This document shows, one piece after another, positions 44,771 to 56,939 of a stretch of DNA of 64,000 nucleotides. Every line of letters starts with the position of its first letter. The stretch's first letter is position 1. Where the stretch lies: assembly GCF_000002075.1 (NCBI RefSeq), contig NW_004797354.1:505705-569704 (forward strand), written 5' to 3'. Below the pieces are notes generated by a model. It ran no database searches. It had not been told where the DNA came from and saw only the letters and a list, made by a program, of their open reading frames with translations. The position numbers were made by a program, and so were the translations under genes. The stretch is from Aplysia californica. Its lineage: Eukaryota > Mollusca > Gastropoda > Aplysiida > Aplysiidae.

Positions 44771-44978
44771 CTAAAAATTCTAGAACAGGAGCACAGATGG
44801 AGATGTTGGGTGTTGATGCAAAGAATTTCAAGAGTGCATTCAAACTGTTCCTTCTTTCCCTGAGCACTGCGTCATTGACAATAATGGCCTTTTTGTTGAT
44901 TGGGGGTAACATCGTTGAAGGGTATAACTCAGCCACTTTCGCTCTCAGCTGCTCAAACTCATTGAGCTTCTTCTCAAC
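44771..44978 (-). CDS. HS1BP3: HS1BP3 exon 3 (C-terminal half of PX domain)
   Basis: On the - strand the exon follows CTGTAG and encodes VEKKLNEFEQLRAKVAELYP, then STMLPPINKKAIIVNDAVLR and ERRNSLNALLKFFASTPNIS up to LEFLG. This matches the second half of the HCLS1-binding protein 3 PX domain: the K-K-x-x-E-F-x-x-L segment, the P-P-x-x-x-K loop that dips into membranes, and the R-E-R-R-x-x-x-N helix ending in L-E-F-L-G. PX domains bind phosphoinositides; mammalian HS1BP3 binds membrane lipid and restrains autophagy through phospholipase D1. Donor GTAAGC follows. The phases fit exon 2 (0) and exon 4 (1). No disabling change is seen. Confidence 0.92.
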
Positions 44979-45535
44979 CTACAGAACAAAAGAAAGGAAT
45001 CACGTAGAAATGCAGAGCATCATCAGAGTTCTACAGGCAACTTTCACACATTTGACAAATATATGTACAGTGTTTGCTACAAAGTTATCAACACTAAGGC
45101 TTAATTGCTCAAACGAGAAACTTGAAAAAGTGCCTTTCTTTACAGTTTTACACTTTCAGTTTTATTATGAGAAAGACATGGAGAGTCTTTATAGGCTTTC
45201 TTTCGCATCTTCACCTGCACTTCATAAGACCGTACTCATTCAGTTTCAAGTACTATGTATAAACACAGTAAAAACATTTTTTTTTACCCTCACATTTAGG
45301 GAGTTTGCTCCTGACATTCAAATGACATACAAGATATGACTGTCAATAATACAACAGTACGGTAAAGTAGATACATTTGTCACCAATAAAAAGGGCTTTA
45401 ATAAACATTTCTTTTGATAACATTTGAGAGGCATGCTGACAAAATGAGTTTCTTTTCAGAGTTTCAGCCTACGTGTATGTCAAATTTATAGGTTGAGTTT
45501 GTACAATTTATCAGTAGTACGAAATGTGAGGCAGC

Positions 45536-45959
45536 GTGGTGGAATCAGGCACTCGTCAATTTTGGGTCATGTAGAGTTATTGGTATCATCTTAAAGCTTG
45601 TTCACTTGTCTTTATTTGGATGCAAAAAATATCCATTTATCTTGAATACAAGTTGAGATATTTGCAAATGAAAGAGGTGGGGGTCACCTGTTTTCAGAGG
45701 TAAAATTAGAGAGAAAATGGCCGCTAAAGATTAGTTATTTCCTTAGTTTAAGAGTCCGTGGCAACTGAAAATTTACATTTTTTGTGCCTTTAATCAACGT
45801 TTTTCAGACAAATCCATACATAAATGAGTTTTTTAATGGGCATGAAAGGTGATGAGCCAAAAAAGAAAAATTTGATAAAAATTAACAAACCATTGGCAAA
45901 ATGCAAGTTTCTTCACTTTGATTATTTTGACGAGAGCCTGATTCCACCACGCTGCCTCA
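45536..45959 (-). mobile_element. MITE family M, full-length inverted copy
   Basis: The cleanest family member: TGAGGCAGCGTGGTGGAATC at the left and GATTCCACCACGCTGCCTCA at the right are perfect inverted repeats. 424 bp, non-coding, in HS1BP3 intron 2. Confidence 0.85.
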
Positions 45960-46019
45960 TAATTTATAAAAGACGCGTTAAACTTGAAGAAAATAACATC
46001 AGCTGAAAATCTACATCTG

Positions 46020-47030
46020 TGTCCATCTCTCGAAGTCCAACTCCTCGTCCACGCCGGGGGAGATGGAAACAGGACAAAGTAGGGGATAGCTGGGTCTGGG
46101 TGAAGTACGGTGTGACTTTATGTCACTGAGGCGTTACGCTAGCTGTGAAGGCCGACCCGGATCACCCCGAAACGTTGCTAGCCAACGGAGCTCTGGTGAA
46201 ACAGCGACTGGCTTAGCAGGCCGGCAGTGGATATTAATATTGCTCAAGAAAACATAAGGAGACACAAACAACAAGACTCAGCTACAGGAGCATATGAACC
46301 ACCTAAATGCGAGCTGCAAAAAATATGACATGAAGATCAGTATTAGCAAGACCGCAGTCATGACAATTAGCAGGAGACCAGGCAAAGTGGATATCAACAT
46401 CAATGGATCCCAACTAAAACAAAGCAGAGAATTCAAATACTTGGGCAGCATTTTCACAGAAAATGGAAAATTAGATAGAGAAATAGAGACTAGATGCCAG
46501 AGAGCCAACACAGTCAGCTACCAACTCGGCCCTCTTCTGAAACATCCCAATATCCCCATGAGCACCAAGGTGAAGCTCATCAACATCATTTTCCTTCCAA
46601 CGCTCACATATCAGTGCCAGACATGGACTCTAACAAAAGCCCTTGAGAGAAAACTGGTCACATGCGAAATGAAATGCTTAAGAAGAGCGGTCAACAAAAC
46701 AAGAAGAGACCAAATTAAAAATGAAGTCATAAGGGACACTGTGGGAGCAACACCAGTCCTACCACACATTGAAAAACAAGAGGTCAAGTGGTTAGGACAC
46801 CTCACGCGGATGCCCTCAAACCATCCAGCTCAGAGAGCATACAACACTAAATATTCTGGATGGAGAACCAGAGGAAGACCAAGGCGACGATGGAGTGAAT
46901 CTGTGGCAGACACCCTTAGAGATCATGGGATGTCCCTCCTCAAGGCCACAGACTTGCTGCAGACAGACGCCTGTGTCTCCCCGCGACACCCCAGAGTACA
47001 AGCGGAAGAAAAAAGTAAAAGTATGTAAGT
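46020..47030 (+). mobile_element. RTE-like LINE fragment (C-terminal RT)
   Basis: An uninterrupted frame (46294-47028) encodes KISISKTAVMTISRRPGKVD, REFKYLGSIFTENGKLDREI, TYQCQTWTLTKALERKLVTC and EMKCLRRAVNKTRRDQIKNE. The palm-to-thumb K-Y-L-G-S-x-x-x-x-x-G box and W-T-L-T-x-x-x-E-x-x-L are typical of RTE-type LINEs. The catalytic YADD box is missing because of 5' truncation. 46020-46260 is GC-richer and looks like another piece of the insertion. In HS1BP3 intron 2, antisense to the gene. Confidence 0.75.
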
Positions 47031-47636
47031 GTCCATTTTTAACAGATATCTCCATTCACAAATTGCAAGAAGTAACTCATTTTTTCAGTACGCCTCAGAA
47101 ATTTCACATGTCAAAACCTGGATACAAAAAACCTTTTATTTAAAAAGTAAAGTGTAAGTTGAACTCTGGTATTGACAAACTCAGAAGATATAAGTAGGCC
47201 TATAATATAACACACAAATAAAAACTTTTCACTCTTTGTATTTTACACCAGCTACCAACGCATTCTGGTCATTGTTGAATCAAATCTGCCACAGATCATT
47301 GCACACATTCATCAACCATAACACCAGCCAAGAAAAAATTATTCATTTTGGGAAAAAACTATAAAATTAAATTATTGTCAAATACCCCAGCCAGATAAAG
47401 ACACAGCAGAGTCTTCTTAAACCAATCACAATTAATCCAAAAACAGCGGCAAACTGAAAGAAAATATAATCCCCAATTTTTTCCCTCCTCCTAGTTGAGC
47501 AACGTCTCTTAACTGAAAACTTGGTCAACCTAAGAAAATCCTGCAGTCCTGAAGATAACAGTTTACGTGGACTCCATTGCATAATAAATTATACATGTAC
47601 TCATTCAGCACAGTTTAATAAAAAAAAACTACTCAC

Positions 47637-47799
47637 AGTGTACTGCACAACATCAGATTCTCTGTGGCTTGGAGTCTTGAAGCAAGCTAGATTAGAAACC
47701 AGCACCACTTGGTAGTAGACAGTGGACGTCACCATTCCCTTAGTCTCTCTGAAAGACGTCACTGTCAGGTCCAGTCCAGTGTCTTTATTCTTCACCGGC
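47637..47799 (-). CDS. HS1BP3: HS1BP3 exon 2 (N-terminal half of PX domain)
   Basis: After the acceptor CCTGCAG the - strand reads PVKNKDTGLDLTVTSFRETK, GMVTSTVYYQVVLVSNLACF and KTPSHRESDVVQYT, ending at a GTGAGT donor. The T-G-L-D-L-T-V start, Y-Y-Q-V-V-L-V strand and D-V-V-Q-Y end align with the first half of the vertebrate HS1BP3 PX domain (TGLDLTVP ... EYQILVVTRL ... DVVQFMV, recalled from memory). The first base completes a codon from a missing first exon, expected to encode about 10-20 residues including the start Met. I could not find that exon. A Ty3/Gypsy element lies upstream at 48810-53667, so exon 1 may be beyond it or outside the window. Confidence 0.9.
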
Positions 47800-48809
47800 C
47801 TGCAGGACAGGTCAGAAGATAATAAAACAAAAAAGTTTTGTTACCTACATGAGAGAACAAGAAATAAAGCAGAGTTCACATAAAATATAAAAGTAAGAGA
47901 AAAACACTCTTTTGCCTGTTTGTTTGTGTTTGAGCAGAGAGAAAGCTCACCGATACAAAATTTTAGTGCTGGGAAAAAGTGAAACAAACAGACAGAAACA
48001 GCGGAGCGAAAGTAAAGAAGTAGGTGTCTTCCAACCACCTGCCAACATTCCTTGCATAATTGTTTATTCTAAATAGATCTATTTCATGGGAAATCACAGG
48101 AAAGAGAGAGAAACACTTTAGTGATACACACATTTATACGAATTATTATGTATATTCTAAAGCTTAGAGAGCTGTGATCATGAGAATATAATAAAATTAT
48201 TGACTTTAGTAGTTCATTTGTTCAGGCTCACTAGCTCCTTATCAGTATCAGGTCACATGCTTTTTTAATCTTATTACTGCACCGTGTAGATCTGCAGCTG
48301 AAATTGTCTAAGATGGCTATCCATTTTCGAAAAGAAAACGTTGTCTTAGACAGATGGTCATCTTAAACAATGTCACAAAAATTGCAAGGGGGAGAAAATG
48401 GGAGAGGCCATTTTAGCAGGTGATTGTCAGAACAGGTTCGTCTGTACATCTTAAAAGTTCAATGGATAGAAGCAGCCGGTCCAAACGATGGTGTATCTTC
48501 TTTGAAACTTTTCACAAGGGACAACTTAATAAACCAAAAGCAATTTAAAATTTCATCACAGTAGAAAACAAACTGTTTTCACTCTGGAGGCTGAAATGAA
48601 AAAAATCAAATGGTGTGCTACTCATTAAAAGAATGTTTTGTGAGAGGAAGTATGTGTGCTATACTTTTTAATGATTTTATTTAGAAGTAAAGCAAATTAC
48701 CCGATGCACGTAAGCCTACCAATCATGATGATGAACATTCGCTTTCATGAATTTGTAGCCTGGCATGCCCCCTTGCCCTAAAAAATATGGAGGGATCTCA
48801 CAAGGGGAC

Positions 48810-49001
48810 TGTTACGTTCTTGGCTATGTTTATAGCTTGACGAATAATTATAAAACGTGCTCACAAACAAACACAAGACCTCTGTGAGAATGAGTAGTAA
48901 CGGAAGTTATCCTTTATTATCAAGAAGGTCACGTTACGGCCTTGAGCCGTTATAACATAGCTGGTCAGTTAAGTCCAAGCTATTGATGTACACACATGAC
49001 A
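48810..49001 (-). repeat. 3' LTR of the Ty3/Gypsy element
   Basis: 192 bp, 4 differences from the other LTR; bounded inside by the purine tract and outside by GGGAC. Confidence 0.93.
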
Positions 49002-52000
49002 TCCCCCCTTTTTAAAAAGTTACATTTGCCTTTTGTAACGGATGTTGAACATCAACCTTGAGAACGATAGTTCTTGATGACATCATGACTTGATCACACA
49101 CATAAATGTATCCAGTGGTGAGCTAGTTTTAACACAAGCATTAAACTGGTCAGCTCTAAGCTTTTACTTTAGTGTAAAATATGCGTAGTGTATTTTGCAT
49201 GAGTGTTGTGGTCAACAGTGAATCACATTTTTAATGTCTATGCCTACAACGTATATTTGTTTGGTTTCCTCACTGTGCGACCACTTCTAGTGATATAATG
49301 TGGAACGTTGTGTGTGTCGGGGTGTTCCGGTGAAGGCGGGGTGCCTCCACGATCAGGAGTGTGTTCGTACACTTCTTGATCATTTCGTGGTGAGTTTGGG
49401 AACTCGACCAGTGGTCTGGACAGTTGAGGTCCAGCTTGACCACGTGTGATGGGTGCGGGGACATTATTGTGGACATTGCTTCTGTATGAACCACCCTCGC
49501 ACTGGTCGGGTTGGAGGTCATGATGAGGCTCTCCTGACTGCAAGAGGTGCTGTCGGTTTCTGCGAAGCAAACCTCTCTTTGTACGGATGATGTTTGTCCT
49601 TCCTGTCTTTGATAATTCGACTGCTAATGATCTTTTTGATCCTGTTTGCAGACGGAAGAAGTGTCCGGAGCTTTCTTCCCATGAGCATTTCAGCTGGTGA
49701 GGCTTGGTCAGTTTTGTCTGTTGTTCGGAAGTTGAGGATGCTTAGATTGGGATCCTTGCCACTGTTCTTTGCTTCGTGAGGATTTGTTTCACAGTCTGCA
49801 CTGTTCTCTCTGCAAGTCCATTAGACCTTGGATACAGTGGACTGGATGTCTTATGTTCAATCTCCCATGACTCTGTGAACTTTCTAAAGTCTGTGGACGA
49901 GAACTGAGGTCCATTGTCAGTCACAAGCTGGAGCGGTATGCCATTCCTTGCAAATATTGCCTTCATATGGTGTATGACCGTTCCACTCGTTGTATCGTTC
50001 AGGAGACTGACTTAAAAAAATTTTGTTGTGTAATCCACGACAAGCAAGTAGTTTTTTCTTCCGAAGTGGAAAAGATCTGCCCCTACCTTTTCAAATGGTC
50101 TTTCTGGAATGGCGTGACTTTGCAGTGGCTGTCTTTGTTGAGTTTTTCTATATTTCAGACATATTGGGCATGTCCCAACCACTCTTTCAATGTCTTTAGA
50201 CATTCCAGGCCAGTACACGCTTTGGCGTGCTCTTTGCTTGGACATCTCTATACCCATGTGTCCTTGGTGAATTTTTGATAATATTTCTTTCTGCAAGGCC
50301 GCAGGTATTACAATTTGTTGTCCTTTGAGGAGTAACTTTTTGTAAATTACCAGTTCTTCTCTGAAGGTCCAAAATGGCTTTGCTGCTAAGGGGGCTTTTG
50401 AGATGTTCTCGGGCCAACCTTTCTTTATGAGGTCTGCCAGTAGCTGACACTGCTCATCTGCCAGCTGGAGACGTTTTATTTCTTCCAACTTCTCTTGTGA
50501 CACTGCAGCTTGTTGCATCACCATGTCAACAAATGCATTTATTTCTTTTTCCAGAATTTCTGGTTTCGCTTCTGTCTCTACAGCTCTAGACAGAGTGTCT
50601 GACAGTATCTGGTCCTTTCCTTTTTTTGTATTTGATATCAACGTCGTATGCTTGGAGCCTGAGCATAAATCATTGTATCCTTGCCGGGCACTTGTCGTAC
50701 GCCTTATTTTGTATTGCGACGAGAGGTTTGTGATCAGTTTCCACAGTCACTCTTCTGCCGTAGACATACTGATGGAACCTTTCCATGGCAAACACTATAG
50801 CCAGTGTCTCTTTCTCTATCATGGCATAATTTTCTTCTGCACTGGTCATACTCCTGGATGCAAAGGCAATTGGCTTGTTGTCCTGGAGCAGAACTGCTCC
50901 TAGTCCATCTTTGCATGCGTCTGCTGACACGACCACAGGCTTGTTAGGGTCAAAGAATGCCAGCACTGGGCTTGTGGAGAGGATCTCTTTTAAGTCCTTC
51001 ACAGCTTTTTCATGCTGGGACAACCATTGCCATTCTACATCTTTCTGTAGCAGCTGACGGAGTGACGCAGTTTTTTCTGACATGTTGGGAATGTATTTTG
51101 TCAGATACGTTACCATGCCAAGAAATCTCATCAGATCTTGTCTGTTCTTTGGTGCAGGCATGTTTTTTATAGCTGTCACCTTTGATGGATCCGCTTTTAC
51201 TCCTGATTCTGTGAGTATGTGTCCAAGGTACTTCAGTTTTGTCTTGAAGAATTCGCATTTTGTTTTGTTGAACTTCAGTCCGTTTTCTCTTGCTCTCTGC
51301 AAGACTTGGCGCAATCGTTTACAATGTTCTTCTACTGATTGGCTCCTGATGCAAAGGTCATCTTCATAGCTCACAACACCTTCAATATCTCCAAAAAATC
51401 TATGTATTATTTTCTGGAAGACTTCAGGGGCTGACTTGCTTCCCAATGGCAGCCTGAGAAACTTGAATCTGCCAAATGGTGTAGCAAATGTACAGAGCTC
51501 CGAGCTTTTGTGATCTAGTGGTACTTGCCAGAAACCACTTGAGGCATCGAGCTTGGTGAAGTACTTGGCACCTTTCATCTCTATTGTGACTTCCTCTAGT
51601 GTAGGTAACTGGTAGTGCTCCCTTCTTATAGCCTCGTTGAGCCTTTTGGGATCAATGCAGACCCGGATGTCTCCATTTGGTTTCTGTACCATAATCATGG
51701 GGTTCACCCAGTCTGTCGGTTCTTCTACCTTTTCAATGACTCCAAGTCTTTGCATTCTTTCAAGTTCAACTTTCAACTTTGGCTTCATCGCTAGGGGTAC
51801 TCGTCTAGCCGCAGCAACAACAGGTGTGACGTTGTGGTCTACCTTGATGTGATGTGTATCCTTGATGCAGCCCATCTCTCCAAAAATGTCGCTGTACTCC
51901 TTTAGTATATTTGACAGTTCTGGAGGTCTTTGATGTCCTGTCTGTGACTTCAGTTCATGTATCCTCTGGATGAGGTTCATTTGAGAACATGTTTTCAATC

Positions 52001-53284
52001 CCAAAATTGACTGAGCATCCGGTGATGACGCCACCACGAAGTCCACATAATATTTCTTTCCTTTATGAAAACAAAGGAGGTGAACTTGGCCACTCACTGG
52101 AATTTTGTTCCCCGAGTATGACGTCAGTCTTACTTTTGATGGGACTATCAGAGCATTAACTTGTTTTGCCTGTTGCTCTGAGATTATGTTCACCTGAGCT
52201 CCTGTGTCCAGCTTGACTTTCATCTGCTGGCCTCTACAGTTGAGTTGAACAAACCAGTTTTCTTCCTCTTGTTTAGTGTTATTGACTGCACCTATGAAAA
52301 ACTCTTCATCACTTCGGCTCTCATGGCGCCTTTGTTCTCTTGATTCCACTACTTGCTGAACTTTTTTAGCTCTGCACACTTTGGCGAAGTGATTCTGTTT
52401 CTTGCATATGTTGCAAGTTCTTCCAAACGCCGGACACGCTTTACTTTCATGAGTACTTCCGCATCTGTTACAGTGGAAGGTTGATGTCTTGACTTTATTC
52501 TTCCGTTTTCCTGGTGGTTTGACGAACTTCTTAGTCTTCACCACATTCACTGCTTCTGCCTCCTCAGCCATTATGGTGAGCCCTTTTCTGGATTCTTCTT
52601 CCGCTCTGCAAATAGACATTGCAGACTCAACGGTGAGGTCTGGCTCTCTGAGCAGTCGTTCTTTTACTACCATTTTCTTTATTCCCACGACAATACGGTC
52701 TCTAATCATGTCTTCCTCCAAAGTTCCATACTGGCAAAGTTTTGCTAAGAGTTTCAGGTCTGTGACAAACTCGTCCAGAGACTCATTAGGCTGTTGTACT
52801 CTACTGTTGAACTTATATCTCTCTAGAGTCACGTTTTGCTTTGGTTTGCAATATTGGTCAAATCTTCTGAACAAGACCTCGAGTTTGTTCTGTTCTTCTT
52901 CAGGAATAGTCCAAGTATTGTAGATTTCTCTTCCAGATCTGCCAATGATATATAAAAATGCTGAGCATTTGTCTTTTTTGGTTTCTTTTGCCATGGTGAG
53001 ATCAATATATAGTCTCATTTCTTGTGATCACATTCTCCATCTCTCTGCGAGGCTATGGGAGTCTGAGAAACTAAGTTCCTCTGGTGATTTTAGTCGGGAC
53101 ATTTTGTATTTTATCCTTAACTGCCACCAATCTGGTCATCGGCGACGAACCTGACCAACTTTGGTCTGTATCGAGAAAGCAAATCTGGGGAGTATGCGCT
53201 CTGCGGTCAGTACGCTTCCCGAAACTACCTGCAGTCTGCACCTGCAGATAACTCCACGTGGTCTGAACGAAACACGTTGTGGGT

Positions 53285-53347
53285 GCGCTCACGGTACCAG
53301 TACCTGCGCTCACGGTACCAGTACCTGCGCTCACGGTACCAGTACTT
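53285..53347. repeat. Three 21-bp tandem repeats in the Gypsy leader
   Basis: GCGCTCACGGTACCAGTACC-T repeated three times head to tail (53285, 53306, 53327) between the 5' LTR and gag. Confidence 0.9.
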
Positions 53348-53475
53348 GGGCGGATGCGCTGCCCAAAATACAAATGTGAACAATGAAAATTGTGATTACA
53401 GCAAAGGCAATGTTATAAAGCCTACCTGCCAGTTACAATGGGGAAACAGACGTTAGTTCTGCACTTCTGACACCA

Positions 53476-53667
53476 TGTTACGTTCTTGGCTATGCTTATA
53501 GCTTGACGAATAATTATAAAACGTGCTCACAAACAAACACAAGACCTCAGTGAGAATGAGTAGTAACGGAAGTTGTCCTTTATTACCAAGAAGGTCACGT
53601 TACGGCCTTGAGCCGTTATAACATAGCTGGTCAGTTAAGTCCAAGCTATTGATGTACACACATGACA
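53476..53667 (-). repeat. 5' LTR of the Ty3/Gypsy element
   Basis: 192 bp; bounded outside by GGGAC and inside by the primer-site-like TGGTGTCAG (a tRNA-Leu-type primer is possible). Confidence 0.93.
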
Positions 53668-53672
53668 GGGAC

Positions 53673-55150
53673 TGCCTCCATGAATTTCACCACAGTTTGA
53701 AGTTTTGCAATTAATTAAGTTTGAGATTTTTTTTAAAACAACAAATGATTTGCTACCATTACCATTTAAATGGCCATGGCAGTGAGTGTATTTTGCAGCC
53801 AAAAATACAGTTGAACTTGCCATGACGACCACCTGTATAATATGTCCACTTTTCATTCTCCTCTTTTGCTTTGTCTACACATAATTTGCGTAAATCGGTC
53901 ACCTAGCTGTCCAACATGGTCATGGCCACCTTATTTTTAACCAATAAACCTGTCTTAGACGGTTATGCAAATCTTTTGTGGTCTGACGTTTTGTCATAAA
54001 TTATGTATTAGCCCCTGATACTGTGGTCAAGCTGTCATAATCCATTCACCTATCATTGTTGTTAGTCCCTCTTACAGCTCATATCTGTGTAGGCCCTTCC
54101 CACTCTTGACCAATCGGTAACAATAAATTTTCAGCTGGAGGTGAGAGGAGCATGTTATCCCTCACAACCCATATGGCCTACTGACAGCCATACACAATTG
54201 ATAAGTAAGATGAGTGGTCAATGTTTACCCAGGTTTTAACAAAGTAACAAAAGACGTCAAAAGGAATGTGCGACTAGCTGTTTAGCCCCCAAAACCAATG
54301 TCACAGCATCTGCGGGCAGGTGTGAAAGTAACATTTTACAGAGGAATAGATCTAATTCATGGGCAAGGCAGAGAGATTGAGGTATAAGAGATTAGTTGAA
54401 AAGAAACAAAAGCTTGGTAGAGTAACATTACCGGTTCGGGCAGCAGGTTTCGTTTCTCATTTGCGGGCACTGGAGCAGGAAAAAACTGTTAAAAATTTTG
54501 TTTTTGAATCCTACCCCAAAAGCGAGGCACGAAAACCGGAAGCAACCTCCCTTACTTCAGTTGACACAACAGTGGAGGCGCTGATTTGCTGAAAAGATCC
54601 ATTAAGACAGCGTTTTCGTCCATCAGGTGAGTAAAACAGCATTACGATCTTCCCCCGGAAGAGTATACTTAGGTTGTGGATGAAAGAAGCGGAAGCTTTA
54701 TTATAATGTTTTGTTACGCTCTGAAAGCTTGAGAGTTATTCATATATGAGGCCCTGTCGAGGATGAAAGAGAACGTACAGTTCAGTCTAGCCATTTTTGC
54801 CCTGGGGGGGGGGGGTGCCCGGATTGTTAAAAAAAAGCGTAGATTTTCATCTTTCGGGCACACAACATGTTGCAATGCCAATGGTTAAATGATAAAGAAT
54901 TCTGATTTTGTGCGTAATTTAAATAACTCAAAGTTAGAGCTTATATGCCAGTAATCCTGAAAAGGCCAAATTTAAATACAAATAGATGTAGATCTAGATC
55001 CTATATTAGATTTAGAGATAATTAGTGATGGAAGATTTCAAAAGTGACACTGATGATGATGATCTAGCAGTGATAAAAAATTTCTAAGATAATGAATCCC
55101 TAAGAAAAGTCCCTCATATGTTCATTACAGAAACAAAGATCTGAACGAAA
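53673..55150. other. Intergenic stretch, no gene recognised
   Basis: Apart from a CAGTTGAACTTGCCATGACG motif at about 53812, which resembles a transposon end, and a G-run near 54806, nothing is recognised. A 77-codon frame at 54359-54592 has no known motif. Confidence 0.5.
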
Positions 55151-55152
55151 TC

Positions 55153-55825
55153 ATGGGACGACCAAGAAAGACTGGAGAAAAGGAGACAAAAACTCCCAAA
55201 AGAGACAAAAAGTTACACGACCCAAAAGTGATTCTGCAGGCAATGGAAAGTGTAAAAACGGGTCAAATGACTCAAAGACAGGCTGCCAAAACGTTTAATA
55301 TTCCATTTTCCACTCTAAACGATAAAATAGTGGGCAAGACACCTCTGGCGCCTAAAAAGGTGTGCCTTCTTTTTCCCGAAAAAGAGGACAAACTAGTAAA
55401 GTTTGTATTGGACCGGGCTAAATGTGGTTTTGGGCTGATGACTGATGATATCCATCCGGAGAACTGCCCAAGCCATCATCGATTTGCGGCAGCCACCAGA
55501 AAAAGACAATAGGAACGTAAACATGCCATCTGTGGCCTGGGTGTACCGGCTGTTTGAGAGGCACCCGGAGCTCACCCTGAGGTCGACCTTGGGCCTCGGG
55601 AAGGAACGGGCGACAGTGACACCCCAGGCCATATCGAAATGGTTTAAGGAGCTGAGGGAACATATCGTGGCCATGGACCCTACTCTTCTGGAGGATGGAA
55701 GCCGCATCTACAACGCAGACGAGAGAGGCTTTGCCTTTGACGTCAAAGGCAGGAAGGTGGCAGCGTTCAAGGGAAGCAAGCATGTGTATAATCTGACATC
55801 GAACACGAAGACTCAGGTGCAATAA
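55153..55825 (+). pseudogene. Pogo/Tigger-type transposase, truncated and frameshifted
   Basis: The first frame (55153-55512) encodes a basic start (MGRPRKTGEKETKTPKR) and a Psq-type helix-turn-helix (VKTGQMTQRQAAKTFNIPFS-TLNDKIVGK). A second frame from about 55445 continues with a CENP-B-like domain (WVYRLFERHPELTLRSTLGL) and the start of the DDE domain (IYNADERGF, first Asp; VAAFKGSKHVYNLTSN). The protein then stops at TQVQ, so most of the DDE catalytic core is absent. A one-base shift separates the two halves. No terminal inverted repeats were found around it. It is dead as a transposase; a host-adapted DNA-binding fragment is possible but unsupported. Confidence 0.8.
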
Positions 55826-55894
55826 AAATTGTTCAATAAGAAAGAAAAAAAAAACAAAAAAACCACACAGCAACCAAACACCCCACTTACATGA

Positions 55895-56040
55895 CACAGA
55901 TCTAGATTCTAGATATAGATCTAGATCAAGATTCTAGTCTAGTTGCAGTAAAATTTAATAAAGCAAGTCCAGGCATAAAATCATTTTAGTTCTAGATTAG
56001 TTCTAGATCTAGATCTAGATCTAGATCTAGATCTAGCATT
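55895..56040. repeat. AGATCT/TCTAGA-rich block
   Basis: Dense CTAGAT/AGATCT units, with an uninterrupted (TAGATC)n run near 56003-56034. Shorter runs of the same type occur near 56192, 58625, 59055-59090, 59980, 60130, 60450-60475, 60590-60615, 60715-60745 and 62160. Confidence 0.8.
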
Positions 56041-56939
56041 CAAAATAATTTTTATTCATTAGTTGTTGTATGAAGCACAAAACGTAATTCAATCAGACCT
56101 CAGATTTCTAAGCCAAGCAAAGACCAAGCTCATAAGTTTGACATGAATGTGAGAAAGTCACTCTATTCAAGAAGTTCCACTTTCATATTTGATCTAGATC
56201 TAGATCTAGAGAATTAAAGCAAACCATTAAAAGCATCACTGATGTCCTGTACCTTGAGGCAAGAGTTGCCTTAGGCATTGTGCTTCCTCTTAAACGCCTG
56301 GGCTACTTTATATTTTATTTTGGTTCGAAGCAGTCACGTCTGTACTGCTTCTCAATGGTGTTGAAAATACTCGAAGTCGGAGGGGCACGCCTACTTATTG
56401 TTGTGTCCGAGTCGGTACAAATTCCATTTATACTTTTTTGTTCTAAAAACATAAATCGATCTATCCAAAGAAAACAATTTAATTATACAAAGACCAAAAC
56501 GGGTTTGTTTTAAGCTCCTTGAACGGCACTCATAAAAAATACACGTGCATGTATTATCAAAAGTAACTAATATTGCCACACCTAAACTACCTAAAAGTGT
56601 TTTATTTGTTTCATTTAAATGGATCAAAGTGACACCATAAAAAGATTCAGAAATTAATAAAGACTGCGGTTATTAGTACAATAGTGCGTACAACTCTAAC
56701 TAGATCTAGTTATTAGTACAATTGTACAAATAACCAAATAGAGTTATTCGTACAATTATTCGAATTTTGGAGGTTGTTAGTAAAAATAAGCCTAGATAAC
56801 TAAATCTAGTCATCCAGTTGGTTCTCCCCTGGGTTGAGCATCAATGTAATAACTTTAACCAGGCATAAATTGGTAGGCCTAAAAGGAAAAATAGGCTAGA
56901 TCTATACTTCTATTAAAACATAAGTAGATTTATAAAATA

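Larger units (their letters stand above)
48810..53667 (-). mobile_element. Ty3/Gypsy LTR retrotransposon, broken
   Basis: A complete-length fossil on the - strand: 192-bp LTRs (TGTCATG...CGTAACA) flanked by the 5-bp target duplication GGGAC (48805-48809, 53668-53672). Next to the 5' LTR lies a primer site starting TGGTGTCAG, and before the 3' LTR a purine tract AAAAAGGGGGGA. Parts in order from the 53.5-kb side: gag with two zinc knuckles, aspartic protease, reverse transcriptase, RNase H, integrase. This order is Ty3/Gypsy. No envelope part was seen. The coding region has a few interruptions (about three), so it is broken. The LTRs differ at 4 of 192 positions, which suggests a fairly recent insertion. 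It lies upstream of HS1BP3 exon 2, in the same orientation as the gene. Confidence 0.92.

Noticed and set aside
46110-46230. Hammerhead ribozyme
   Set aside because: CTGTGAAG and CGAAACG resemble core pieces, but the required CUGANGA core and the stem arrangement are not met.
54359-54592. 77-codon frame as a host gene
   Set aside because: No recognised motif, no splice partners and no repeat support.
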